A DNA stretch of 5,150 bases from Planctomycetaceae bacterium (lineage in GTDB: Bacteria > Planctomycetota > Planctomycetia > Pirellulales > Thermoguttaceae): contig JAIRYX010000295.1 of NCBI GenBank assembly GCA_031267635.1, positions 1 through 5,150 of the forward strand, in the 5' to 3' direction. The notes under the pieces were generated by a model, which was not told where the DNA came from, ran no database searches, and was given only the letters and a program-made list of their open reading frames with translations. Below, one piece after another: positions 1 through 5,150 of the stretch. Every line of letters starts with the position of its first letter. Position 1 is the stretch's first letter. The position numbers and the translations under genes were made by a program.

Positions 1-27
1 CGGAAAAAGTAAAAAAACGAAACACCA

Positions 28-489
28 CTATCCGAAACCAATAATAGCCACCTCACAAAAATTACACAATACCAATTTACTAAAATAAACCAAAAATGGG
101 TTAGAGAAAAGGTCTATTACTAGAGATCCTTTACCACAAGGTTGATTAGGATTACCATCTATACACTTGTGATTATATCCACAAAGGGTTTTAGTAATGA
201 CACAATGGCTGATTCCAGGTACAGCCGCCACGCACCCATTTGATGCTACACTGATCACAGCCCCTGGTGTAAGTCCTCCAATACTATAAACCCCTACCCT
301 ACCTGAACAACCCGTAGTCCATTGACTACACCCTGCTGTACCTGGGATTAGTGTACATGATTTTGCTTGCCCATTTGGAGCAGTGCCATTACATGCGTCT
401 CCACCAAGTAAATTTCGTGAAACAAGTATGGTTGCTACCAAAAAAAATGGAAGCACAAGTGTTGAAACCAGAAAAACTTTGGTTTTCAT
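28..489 (-). CDS. Small cysteine-rich exported protein, unknown function
   Basis: I do not recognise a named family. The 153-residue product begins with MKTK and a hydrophobic segment (about residues 5-24), a signal peptide or membrane anchor. A Gly/Ser/Thr/Asn-rich part follows with nine cysteines between residues 33 and 118 (C33, 45, 54, 61, 86, 96, 103, 109, 118), a density expected of a disulfide-stabilised extracytoplasmic protein. The last ~33 residues change character: they are strongly hydrophobic with two more cysteines (142, 145). At this transition the +1 frame carries three consecutive stops, so the natural protein may end near residue 122. The ATG is supported by AGAGGAG (497-503) with 7 bases of spacing. 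It is the third gene of an operon, 30 bases after the LolA-like gene. By its place behind DUF1573 it could be a secreted peptide served by the two upstream gene products; this is inference. Confidence 0.7.
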   Translation of the reverse strand: MKTKVFLVSTLVLPFFLVATILVSRNLLGGDACNGTAPNGQAKSCTLIPGTAGCSQWTTGCSGRVGVYSIGGLTPGAVISVASNGCVAAVPGISHCVITKTLCGYNHKCIDGNPNQPCGKGSLVIDLFSNPFLVYFSKLVLCNFCEVAIIGFG

Positions 490-496
490 TTTTATT

Positions 497-503
497 CTCC
501 TCT
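497..503 (-). promoter_or_regulatory. Shine-Dalgarno of the cysteine-rich gene
   Basis: On the minus strand AGAGGAG lies 7 bases before the ATG at 489. It is the strongest ribosome binding site in the operon, which suggests that the small last gene may be made in larger amounts than the two before it. Confidence 0.75.
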
Positions 504-519
504 AACTAAAAGAGTAACG

Positions 520-1584
520 TTATTGTTGATTTCTGAACCGCAAATAGCGCCGATAAAAATTCAGCGCAATAAGCGATAACAGAATTGTATTGCCTATAAA
601 AAACATTTTCCAACGCCTTTGCGTTGTTATTTTGTCATTTTCAGGAAGTGGATAGGAAGGAAAATCAGAAAGTTTTTTACCATTCCAATACTTCAGAGAT
701 TTTCCATTGACAACGATTTCAGTCCCTTGCGGAATTTCCAACCCTTCAAGGGCAAAATCTTGGTCTTCAATAAGTTGATTAAAAAAAGCTTCTTCTATGG
801 TTTGGACTTCTTCATGAGTGATTTGACCGTTTTCTATGACTTGATAATGCATTTCCATAGGAAACCAAACACTATTATATTGTTTAGCTTTTAATGCGTA
901 ATGAATAACAACTGTATCACCATTGGAATAAAGTTTATTAGTATCAAAACGGATAAGACTAAATCCCATTTGTGGGACAACCCAATACGTATTTTTAAAT
1001 TCACCGTTTTCTATAACAATACGATATGTCACTTTCCAGGCGTCTATATCCCCCAGTTTGTCATAAGCAACTTGAAAATCTTTTCCTGCAGGAGGATATA
1101 ATCCAGAATGATTTAAATCCAAATCTTCATAAGAAAAAATACCTCCAGGAAATGTACCCACAGTCATGGGAGTATGAAGCGGTCTAAAATCATTAATCAT
1201 TGTTTTATCATCAACATATTGACTAGGAAAATCTTTACCATTTTCATCAACACCACCTGAACGCCAAAATGTATGTGTTGGAGTTTTGAGAAATTGTAAA
1301 ACAGTTTTACTTGTTGAAAATTTTAAAATAGTGTCTTTTCTCATACTGGTAACATCAAAATAAAATCGAAAAATTCCTTCGATTTTTTCGTAATACTGAT
1401 CTTGTGATTTCAACCATTTTACTTTAACAACAACTTTGCCGCTTTTTACCGCTTTTCGATAATCCATCATCTTTTTAGCAAGTTCTTGCGCAGTTGGGGG
1501 AGCAATATTTGGTGACGGAGTTTCTTGACAAAATCCATCAGAAATAATGAAGAAAAAAATCCCCAATAATATAATATTTTTCAT
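520..1584 (-). CDS. Exported LolA-like protein with C-terminal membrane anchor
   Basis: The 354-residue product has an N-terminal signal peptide (about residues 1-19, hydrophobic ILLGIFFFII). A large extracytoplasmic domain follows, rich in alternating beta-strand patterns (about residues 45-265), with WVVPQMGFSLIRF (residues 201-213) and later WFPMEMHYQV. This resembles the strand and loop order of LolA/LppX-type lipoprotein-carrier folds, which Planctomycetota use in many proteins of unknown role. It ends with one transmembrane helix (about 327-343) and a basic tail (RRYLRFR), so the protein is probably anchored with its bulk outside the cytoplasm. There is no clear lipobox: the Cys at residue 19 lacks the usual preceding residues. 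The ATG overlaps the DUF1573 stop (ATGA, 1581-1584) and has AGGAG (1593-1597) 8 bases upstream. It could bind a hydrophobic ligand or a partner protein; the fold call is by pattern only and the substrate is unknown. Confidence 0.75.
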   Translation of the reverse strand: MKNIILLGIFFFIISDGFCQETPSPNIAPPTAQELAKKMMDYRKAVKSGKVVVKVKWLKSQDQYYEKIEGIFRFYFDVTSMRKDTILKFSTSKTVLQFLKTPTHTFWRSGGVDENGKDFPSQYVDDKTMINDFRPLHTPMTVGTFPGGIFSYEDLDLNHSGLYPPAGKDFQVAYDKLGDIDAWKVTYRIVIENGEFKNTYWVVPQMGFSLIRFDTNKLYSNGDTVVIHYALKAKQYNSVWFPMEMHYQVIENGQITHEEVQTIEEAFFNQLIEDQDFALEGLEIPQGTEIVVNGKSLKYWNGKKLSDFPSYPLPENDKITTQRRWKMFFIGNTILLSLIALNFYRRYLRFRNQQ

Positions 1585-2306
1585 GGCATTTTCTCCTGCT
1601 GCGGTTCAACTTGAAGAAGTACTCGATAACTCGGTTCTCGTGAATTGCTTGTCACCAACGTCAATTGCGCACCTTTGTCAATTCCATCCCATTTTTCAGG
1701 AAGAAATTTGATTTGAATTTGTGCCGTTTTTTTCTCTTTATCAAACGGAAGAATTTCAAAATCAAAATAATCACGGCTTACTTGATATTCTTTAATTTCT
1801 ACTAATTCTTCTTGTGTGGACGTTAATGTCAAAATTTGCGTTTTTTCTTTTTCCGATGAAAAAACAAAATTTGCAGGAGTAATCTCGTAGTCCGGCACAA
1901 TATGCACGATAAATTCCGCCATTATTGCCGAAGAATATTTTATTTCAGGGATTTCATAATAGACAATAGCGGATGCTCCTAATGTTCCCCGTGCGCTTAA
2001 TGTGTCCACCGTCAGCGTAAGAATAGAAGTTTCTTTCGGTTTTAGCGTTTTCGTTGACAAATTCCATTGAGTACAACCGCAACTCGTATTGACATTTCCA
2101 AGTTCAATTATATGAGAAGATGTATTTGTCAGATGATAAACAATATCTTTCGTAACTTTTTGACGAAGAGTACCGATGTCTTGTTGCGATTGATCAATTA
2201 TGAGAAATCGTGACGGCACTGGACGTTCATACACCGCAAAGACGGCACAAAGAGACGCCATCAACGTAAAAACGATACCAATAATTAAAGAACCGTACTT
2301 TTTCAT
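1581..2306 (-). CDS. DUF1573 family exported protein
   Basis: With the ATG at 2306 the product has 241 residues: a signal anchor (about residues 5-25) and two Ig-like beta-sandwich halves. The first half (about 33-137) has the DUF1573 hallmarks: a start like FxxxxQDIGTL, a central LTNTSSHIIEL and the SCGCT motif with C76 and C78. A lysine-proline turn and long beta strands follow. The second half (about 140-235) repeats the fold. DUF1573 proteins are extracytoplasmic, common in Bacteroidota and Planctomycetota, and have no established biochemical role; the CxC pair could form a disulfide. A GTG at 2315 would add three residues (MLN). I prefer the ATG because GAAG (2315-2318) sits 8 bases before it and the GTG has no visible Shine-Dalgarno. 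It is the first gene of the operon, behind a good promoter, and overlaps the next gene by 4 bases. Confidence 0.88.
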   Translation of the reverse strand: MKKYGSLIIGIVFTLMASLCAVFAVYERPVPSRFLIIDQSQQDIGTLRQKVTKDIVYHLTNTSSHIIELGNVNTSCGCTQWNLSTKTLKPKETSILTLTVDTLSARGTLGASAIVYYEIPEIKYSSAIMAEFIVHIVPDYEITPANFVFSSEKEKTQILTLTSTQEELVEIKEYQVSRDYFDFEILPFDKEKKTAQIQIKFLPEKWDGIDKGAQLTLVTSNSREPSYRVLLQVEPQQEKMP

Positions 2307-2347
2307 ATTTAACACTTCGTCAAAAAATTACACGTCAATTATGAAAT

Positions 2348-2375
2348 ATTATCAATATATCGTTGGATGTGTCAA
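2348..2375 (-). promoter_or_regulatory. Sigma70-like promoter of the DUF1573 operon
   Basis: On the minus strand a perfect -35 box TTGACA (2375-2370) is followed, after 16 bases, by GATAAT (2353-2348), five of six matches to the -10 consensus. Transcription would start near 2341, giving a leader of about 35 bases before the ATG at 2306. It is the best promoter in the window and fits the operon layout. Confidence 0.7.
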
Positions 2376-2384
2376 CGGCTGATA

Positions 2385-2449
2385 AAACTTTTACATGAAA
2401 ATAATGTAAAATATTTAACACATTCCTGAAAAAATAGTAAACTTTTACA
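2385..2449. promoter_or_regulatory. Cluster of TTTTACA sites upstream of the operon promoter
   Basis: An 8-bp-arm perfect inverted repeat, TTTTACAT (2389-2396) and ATGTAAAA (2404-2411), with a 7-base centre lies just upstream of the operon -35 box. A further copy of the half-site follows: AAACTTTTACA occurs at 2385-2395 and again at 2439-2449, an 11-base direct repeat 54 bases apart. The position fits an operator for an unknown regulator. The region is AT-rich, so some of this could be chance. Confidence 0.35.
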
Positions 2450-2521
2450 AACTTAACTATTCCCCTTAATTTGATAAATATTTTCTCTTTTTTAAAATTC
2501 CAATGATAGTCCAAAGACATT

Positions 2522-2600
2522 ACAACATGCAACCGGCGGTGCGGGGGTTGAAGCATCCATTTATTCGACGGTGGCACGCTCGCACCATTCGAGCGGACTT
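2522..2600. other. GC-rich patch of unknown nature in AT-rich spacer
   Basis: About 80 bases of clearly higher GC sit inside AT-rich non-coding DNA. The patch holds GCAACCGGCGGTGCGGGGGTTG and a small hairpin, GCTCG (2578-2582) with CGAGC (2590-2594) around a 7-base loop. The minus strand has a 22-codon reading frame (2492-2560) beginning MDASTPAPPVACC, but it has no ribosome binding site. It could be a decayed gene end, part of a small RNA or a piece of a mobile element. I cannot assign it. Confidence 0.3.
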
Positions 2601-2643
2601 TCTTCTTTGAAATTCGTATTCCTCACCCTTGAAAATTCGGTTT

Positions 2644-2745
2644 TTCACGGAATTTCCTTTTGAATCAGACACGAATTTCTACCGTCAGTTATTGACATGA
2701 TTATAGACGAAATAAGAGTGTAATTTCTCGCCGTAAGATATAGAT
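2644..2745 (+). repeat. Degenerate copy (C) of the palindromic repeat
   Basis: The right half is clear: 2710-2732 matches 3062-3084 of copy A with two differences in 23 bases, and the match continues through GACGAAATAA on one side and CGCCGT on the other. The left half is much weaker; TTCACGGAATTTCCTTTT (from 2645) resembles the left arm of copy A with gaps. I read it as an older, eroded member of the same family in the same orientation as A. Confidence 0.55.
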
Positions 2746-2753
2746 AATTCTTA

Positions 2754-2928
2754 CACAAAACGAATAATAGGGAAAGATGAAATTGAATAATAATGCAGAA
2801 AAAATACAAAATTTTGCTCAATAAATACTATCACTGCACAACATGTTTTGTTATAATATACATCGTGATTGATTACGTTTGACAAATCGAAAAAACTAAC
2901 CGCCTATACTGGTTTCGGAATGCCAGCT
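2754..2928. other. AT-rich spacer with possible weak promoter
   Basis: I see no gene here. A TATAAT (2852-2857) has no good -35 partner. A TTGACA (2879-2884) is followed by TATACT (2905-2910), but the 20-base gap is too long for a normal promoter. Either could drive the plus-strand oxidoreductase gene through the hairpin and the repeat; neither is convincing. Confidence 0.25.
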
Positions 2929-3006
2929 TTAAGAGTGCTTCTAAAAACCCCACTGAAAAATAAGGACTTGCTGATATTAGGGAAAGGTCTTTAGAAGCTC
3001 TCTTAA
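2929..3006. repeat. Long inverted repeat, 21-base arms with 36-base centre
   Basis: The left arm (2929-2949, core AAGAGTGCTTCTAAAAACC) is matched by the reverse complement of the right arm (2986-3006, core AAGAGAGCTTCTAAAGACC) with 19 of 21 positions equal. The centre (2950-2985) is not palindromic. The right arm ends at 3006, exactly where palindromic repeat A begins. The size and arms suit a miniature inverted-repeat element or a large RNA hairpin. It lacks a following T-run, so it is not a typical terminator. Confidence 0.7.
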
Positions 3007-3098
3007 GTTATATTATATTCCACGGTACGAAATTGCCATTTATTTGTTACTGATATTGACGAAATAAAAGTGCAATTTCTCGCCGTGAGAAGTATAAC
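3007..3098 (+). repeat. Palindromic repeat, copy A (92 bp)
   Basis: This is a near-palindrome with ends GTTATA and TATAAC. The left arm (3007-3045) contains CCACGGTACGAAATTGCC; the right arm (3061-3098), read in reverse complement, contains TCACGGCGAGAAATTGCAC. The arms share CACGG, GAAATTGC and TTTATT with small gaps, around a 15-base centre. The same element occurs in inverted orientation at 4616-4728, with a 23-base identical block and a 25-base block with one difference. It lies 95 bases before the oxidoreductase start and would fold into a strong hairpin if transcribed. It has no coding capacity. A non-autonomous mobile element or a REP-like repeat are both possible. Confidence 0.8.
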
Positions 3099-3182
3099 GC
3101 CACTGGATTTGCCGGATGAAAAGCTGTTTGTTTTTACCGGTATTATTTTTCACCCTAACGTTTCTTTTAACCTTTAACTTTT

Positions 3183-3188
3183 AAGGAG
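3183..3188 (+). promoter_or_regulatory. Shine-Dalgarno of the oxidoreductase gene
   Basis: AAGGAG is followed by five T residues and then the ATG at 3194. It fixes the start and agrees with the twin-arginine signal beginning at residue 4. Confidence 0.8.
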
Positions 3189-3193
3189 TTTTT

Positions 3194-4588
3194 ATGAACA
3201 AAACAACCCGCCGTCAATTTTTAGCAGTTTCAGCTACGGCTGTTGCCGCGCCGCTTGTTATTCCGCGTTCCGTACTCGGTTCGCCGGATGAGCCGGGAGC
3301 GAATGAGACCGTCAATATTGGTCTTATCGGTCTTGGCGGACGCTGTACCGGAATTTATCCGAGCGACATTAAAGCCGCCAAAGGAGCGAAAGTCGTTGCA
3401 GTCAGTGATATTTTGCAACCGCGCATTGATCGTTTTATGAATCGGTATAAAGATTTCACGCCGGAACAAGGTTTTACCGACTTCCGCAAAATGATTGAAA
3501 CCGCCAAACCTGACGCTGTGTTTTGCGAAACGACAACACATCAACGCGCTTGGGTCGTCGCTCATTCATTAGTGATGGGCTGTCATACTTACATTGAAAA
3601 ACCGATTGTGCTAACGATCGCCGAAGGACGTCATCTTGTGAACTTGGCTCGCAAATATAACCGCGTCACTCAATGCGGTTCGCAGCAACGATCATTGCCG
3701 CTTTGCCAATGGGCTTGCGAACAAGTTCAAAACGGACGAATCGGTAAAATCAAAGAAATTCTTGCGCCAAATTTTGTTGGTCCTAATCAATGGGACGATG
3801 AAGCCCATAAAACGGCGGAAGCATACGTTGACGGTTTAACCGATGAGTCGTGGGACGCATGGCTCAATCAATCGAAACATCGACCATTTCATCGGGCGTT
3901 GTTTCATCAGTGGTCAAACTGGTGGGATTACGACGCCGGCGGCTTGTGTTTCGGTGTGAGCGGTTGGGGAACGCATTCTTACGACCAGATCTGTATGGCA
4001 ATTGGAATGAACGATACGGGACCGACAGAGATTTTGCTCGAAGAACCAAGCACGATTCAAGACAGCGGCAAATTCCAAACCCGCCGCCCGACGGACGAAG
4101 AAACCGGTGCGGCATACTACGGCATGGCGAATGTCACGGGACCGCGTGCGAAAATGACGATGTGGACGAAAGACGGTATCGCCATTAAGCTGCATCTTGA
4201 CGGCGATTGGGGACCTGGTTTGGGTTGTATTGTTGTCGGTGAAAAAGGCAAGATTGAAATCAACCGGCACAAAATCAGTTCCAATCCGAAAGAATTTGCG
4301 GCAGAAGGAATGAGCGAGCACAAGAATACGCGAAGCGAAACGGTCTATCACGTGGAAAACTTTATTGAGTGCATTAAGACCGGCAAACGCGCGAATGCAG
4401 ATATTGAAATTGGACAACGTGCGACTTCGTTCTGCGAGTTGGTAAATATCGTTCGTACAACCGCTCCGGTTGGCGAAAAAATCGGCTGGGATCCCGCCAA
4501 CGAAAAATTCATTGGCAACGACAAAGGAAACGAAATGCTTTCCCGTCCGCGCCGCAAAGGTTGGGAATTGCCCGAAATTCCTTCGTGA
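3194..4588 (+). CDS. Tat-exported Gfo/Idh/MocA family oxidoreductase
   Basis: The 464-residue product is a probable NAD(P)-dependent dehydrogenase acting on a sugar, inositol or similar polyol outside the cytoplasm; the substrate cannot be told from sequence. It opens with a twin-arginine signal (TTRRQFLAVSA, residues 4-14) and a hydrophobic stretch to about residue 29. Tat export would let the enzyme fold around its cofactor first. The Rossmann domain (about 38-160) has the nucleotide loop GLIGLGGR (43-50) and the family's EKP motif (135-137), whose lysine is the usual catalytic residue. The C-terminal domain has WGTHSYDQI (258-266), with a His and Asp at the substrate site, and HVENFIECIKTGKRANADIE (386-405). 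The tail ending in RRKGWELPEIPS is typical of planctomycete paralogues. Length is normal and the frame is intact. Its base composition is visibly more GC-rich than the operon to the left. It appears to be a single-gene unit flanked by inverted repeats. Confidence 0.93.
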   Translation: MNKTTRRQFLAVSATAVAAPLVIPRSVLGSPDEPGANETVNIGLIGLGGRCTGIYPSDIKAAKGAKVVAVSDILQPRIDRFMNRYKDFTPEQGFTDFRKMIETAKPDAVFCETTTHQRAWVVAHSLVMGCHTYIEKPIVLTIAEGRHLVNLARKYNRVTQCGSQQRSLPLCQWACEQVQNGRIGKIKEILAPNFVGPNQWDDEAHKTAEAYVDGLTDESWDAWLNQSKHRPFHRALFHQWSNWWDYDAGGLCFGVSGWGTHSYDQICMAIGMNDTGPTEILLEEPSTIQDSGKFQTRRPTDEETGAAYYGMANVTGPRAKMTMWTKDGIAIKLHLDGDWGPGLGCIVVGEKGKIEINRHKISSNPKEFAAEGMSEHKNTRSETVYHVENFIECIKTGKRANADIEIGQRATSFCELVNIVRTTAPVGEKIGWDPANEKFIGNDKGNEMLSRPRRKGWELPEIPS

Positions 4589-4599
4589 CGACCATTTCC

Positions 4600-4620
4600 A
4601 CGTCATTTAATTGACGTTTT
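4600..4620 (+). terminator. Possible weak terminator after the oxidoreductase gene
   Basis: ACGTCA (4600-4605) and TGACGT (4612-4617) form a 6-bp stem with a 6-base loop, followed by a short T-run, 11 bases after the stop codon. The stem is short and only moderately GC. The large palindrome that follows may do more to shape the 3' end of the transcript. Confidence 0.35.
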
Positions 4621-4728
4621 ATACCTTTTCATGGCGAGAAATTGCACTTTTATTTTTCTGTAAACTCCTTGAATAATTAGGAGATCAGCAACGAATAAAT
4701 GGCAATTTCTTACCGTGGAAAGTATAAC
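4616..4728 (-). repeat. Palindromic repeat, copy B (113 bp), inverted to copy A
   Basis: Bases 4633-4655 are the exact reverse complement of 3062-3084, and 4694-4718 is the reverse complement of 3020-3044 with one difference. The ends are again GTTTTATA and TATAAC. The centre is about 20 bases longer than in copy A and holds a small extra hairpin, CTCCT (4665-4669) with AGGAG (4679-4683). It begins 28 bases after the oxidoreductase stop, so a read-through transcript would end in a long stem. It lies 22 bases beyond the end of the ISL3 transposase remnant. Confidence 0.8.
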
Positions 4729-4750
4729 AAATACATACCGTCTTTTCGGT

Positions 4751-4999
4751 TCATCCGACAATTTCGTACCTTGCGTTATGTAGTGCTCATATTTTAGGTT
4801 TGAAAAATTCGAGGTCTCTGAAACCGTATGCTTGTCGTTTCATGGTTTTGATTTTATTGTTGAATCCTTCGAGATGTCCTGTGGTCATTTCGCAAGTGAT
4901 GTAGTTGATGAGTTGGTTGGCATGATTGCTATTTGCATCGACAAACGCAATCCCGAAGAACCTTTGCAGTTTGTCCGTTTCGATGAATCTTATGTTCCG
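4751..4999 (-). pseudogene. ISL3-family transposase, C-terminal remnant
   Basis: Read on the minus strand, this frame gives INYITCEMTTGHLEGFNN, then KIKTMKRQAYGFRDLEFF, then KPKI, a stop (4787-4789), and then ALHNARYEIVG and a second stop (4751-4753). The EGFNNKIKTMKRQAYGFRD block is a hallmark of the C-terminal part of ISL3-family DDE transposases, including the last catalytic Glu region (LEG), and those proteins end in a tail like the ALHNARYEIVG seen here. The internal TGA therefore interrupts the natural end. The frame is open back to a TAA at 5000-5002, but clear family likeness fades upstream of about 4945. The rest of the transposase, about 300 residues or more, is missing. It is not functional. 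Confidence 0.8.
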
Positions 5000-5019
5000 T
5001 TAAATCGGCGTTTTGAGTT

Positions 5020-5150
5020 GGAATAACAGAGCACCGCTAAACAAAACGCAAAAACAGCCGCTCGCGGATAAGCCAAAGTATTCACTTCACAACAAAAAGA
5101 CATTGCGCTAATTCCTGATTATTTCGTTTTTTGGGGAGACAATATTTGAA
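5020..5150 (-). pseudogene. Fragment resembling an IS4-type DDE transposase, frameshifted, runs off the window
   Basis: Two minus-strand frames together read like one protein. From 5150 the first gives LPKKRNNQELAQCL and stops at 5082-5084. From about 5094 the second gives CCEVNTLAYPRAAVFAFC then LAVLCYS and loses its likeness near 5020. The YPRAAVFAFCLAVLCY hydrophobic block resembles the segment after the catalytic Glu in IS4-type transposases. The frames differ by one base and meet around a T-rich stretch (about 5088-5100), so a small indel split the gene. No complete domain remains. The upstream part lies beyond the window, so the assignment rests on a short block. Confidence 0.42.

Noticed and set aside
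2335..2577. An 80-codon minus-strand frame across the GC-rich patch and the operon promoter.
   Set aside because: No ribosome binding site, protein-like pattern or known motif, and it runs through the promoter and the TTTTACA sites.
2706..3098. Repeats C and A as a CRISPR-like array.
   Set aside because: The units are about 350 bases apart, near-palindromic, of unequal quality and without regular spacers, and no cas gene is present.
3094..3123. Bases after repeat A (ATAACGC ... CGGATGAA ... AAAAG) resemble the ISL3 tail at 4739-4776 read on the minus strand, as if a second ISL3 end lay here.
   Set aside because: Only short blocks match, with gaps, and the order relative to the palindromic repeat is opposite at the two sites.
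3914..4606. A long 230-codon minus-strand frame opposite the oxidoreductase gene.
   Set aside because: It is antisense to a well-supported gene and shows no recognisable domain; the open frame follows from the codon use of the real gene.
4759..4770. A 12-base exact match (GGTACGAAATTG, minus strand) to the left arm of repeat A, as a possible fourth repeat copy.
   Set aside because: It encodes RYEIV of the ISL3 transposase tail and nothing beyond the 12 bases matches. A match of this length can occur by chance in a window this size.
4832..5026. A 64-codon plus-strand frame ending in a protein-like stretch (NPEEPLQFVRFDESYVPLN).
   Set aside because: Its first half is antisense to the clear ISL3 coding block, and it has no ribosome binding site. 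The last ~25 codons could be a fragment of another gene, but I cannot support it.

Overview
The window looks like a low-to-moderate GC member of the Planctomycetota. This is inferred from three things: a Tat-exported Gfo/Idh/MocA oxidoreductase with the long C-terminal tail common in that phylum, a DUF1573 protein with an SCGCT motif, and a LolA-like membrane-anchored protein of unknown role. No ribosomal or other marker gene is present to confirm the phylum.

Left part (28-2306, minus strand): a compact three-gene operon, read right to left. A strong sigma70-like promoter (2348-2375) precedes a DUF1573 protein. The DUF1573 stop overlaps the start of a 354-residue LolA-like anchored protein by 4 bases. 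A small, very cysteine-rich exported protein follows after 30 bases. All three products have N-terminal export signals, so the operon appears to build or handle something outside the cytoplasm. The cysteine-rich gene has three tandem stop codons in the +1 frame exactly where its cysteine-rich part ends, which suggests a single-base indel.

Middle (2316-3193): 878 bases without a convincing gene, but full of structure. They hold three TTTTACA-type sites above the operon promoter, a GC-rich patch, a degenerate copy of a palindromic repeat (2644-2745), a 21-bp-arm hairpin (2929-3006) and a full copy of the palindromic repeat (3007-3098) that directly abuts the hairpin.

Right part: a visibly more GC-rich plus-strand gene (3194-4588) for a Tat-exported NAD(P)-dependent oxidoreductase. 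It is followed by a weak terminator and a second full copy of the palindromic repeat in inverted orientation (4616-4728). The gene is therefore bracketed by inverted copies of one repeat family. The window ends in a transposase graveyard on the minus strand: the C-terminus of an ISL3-family transposase with an internal stop codon (4751-4999), then a frameshifted fragment resembling an IS4-type transposase (about 5020-5150).

The operon and the oxidoreductase gene are divergently transcribed and show no obvious functional link. The most notable observations are the cysteine-rich/DUF1573/LolA-like operon and the palindromic repeat family flanking the oxidoreductase gene.
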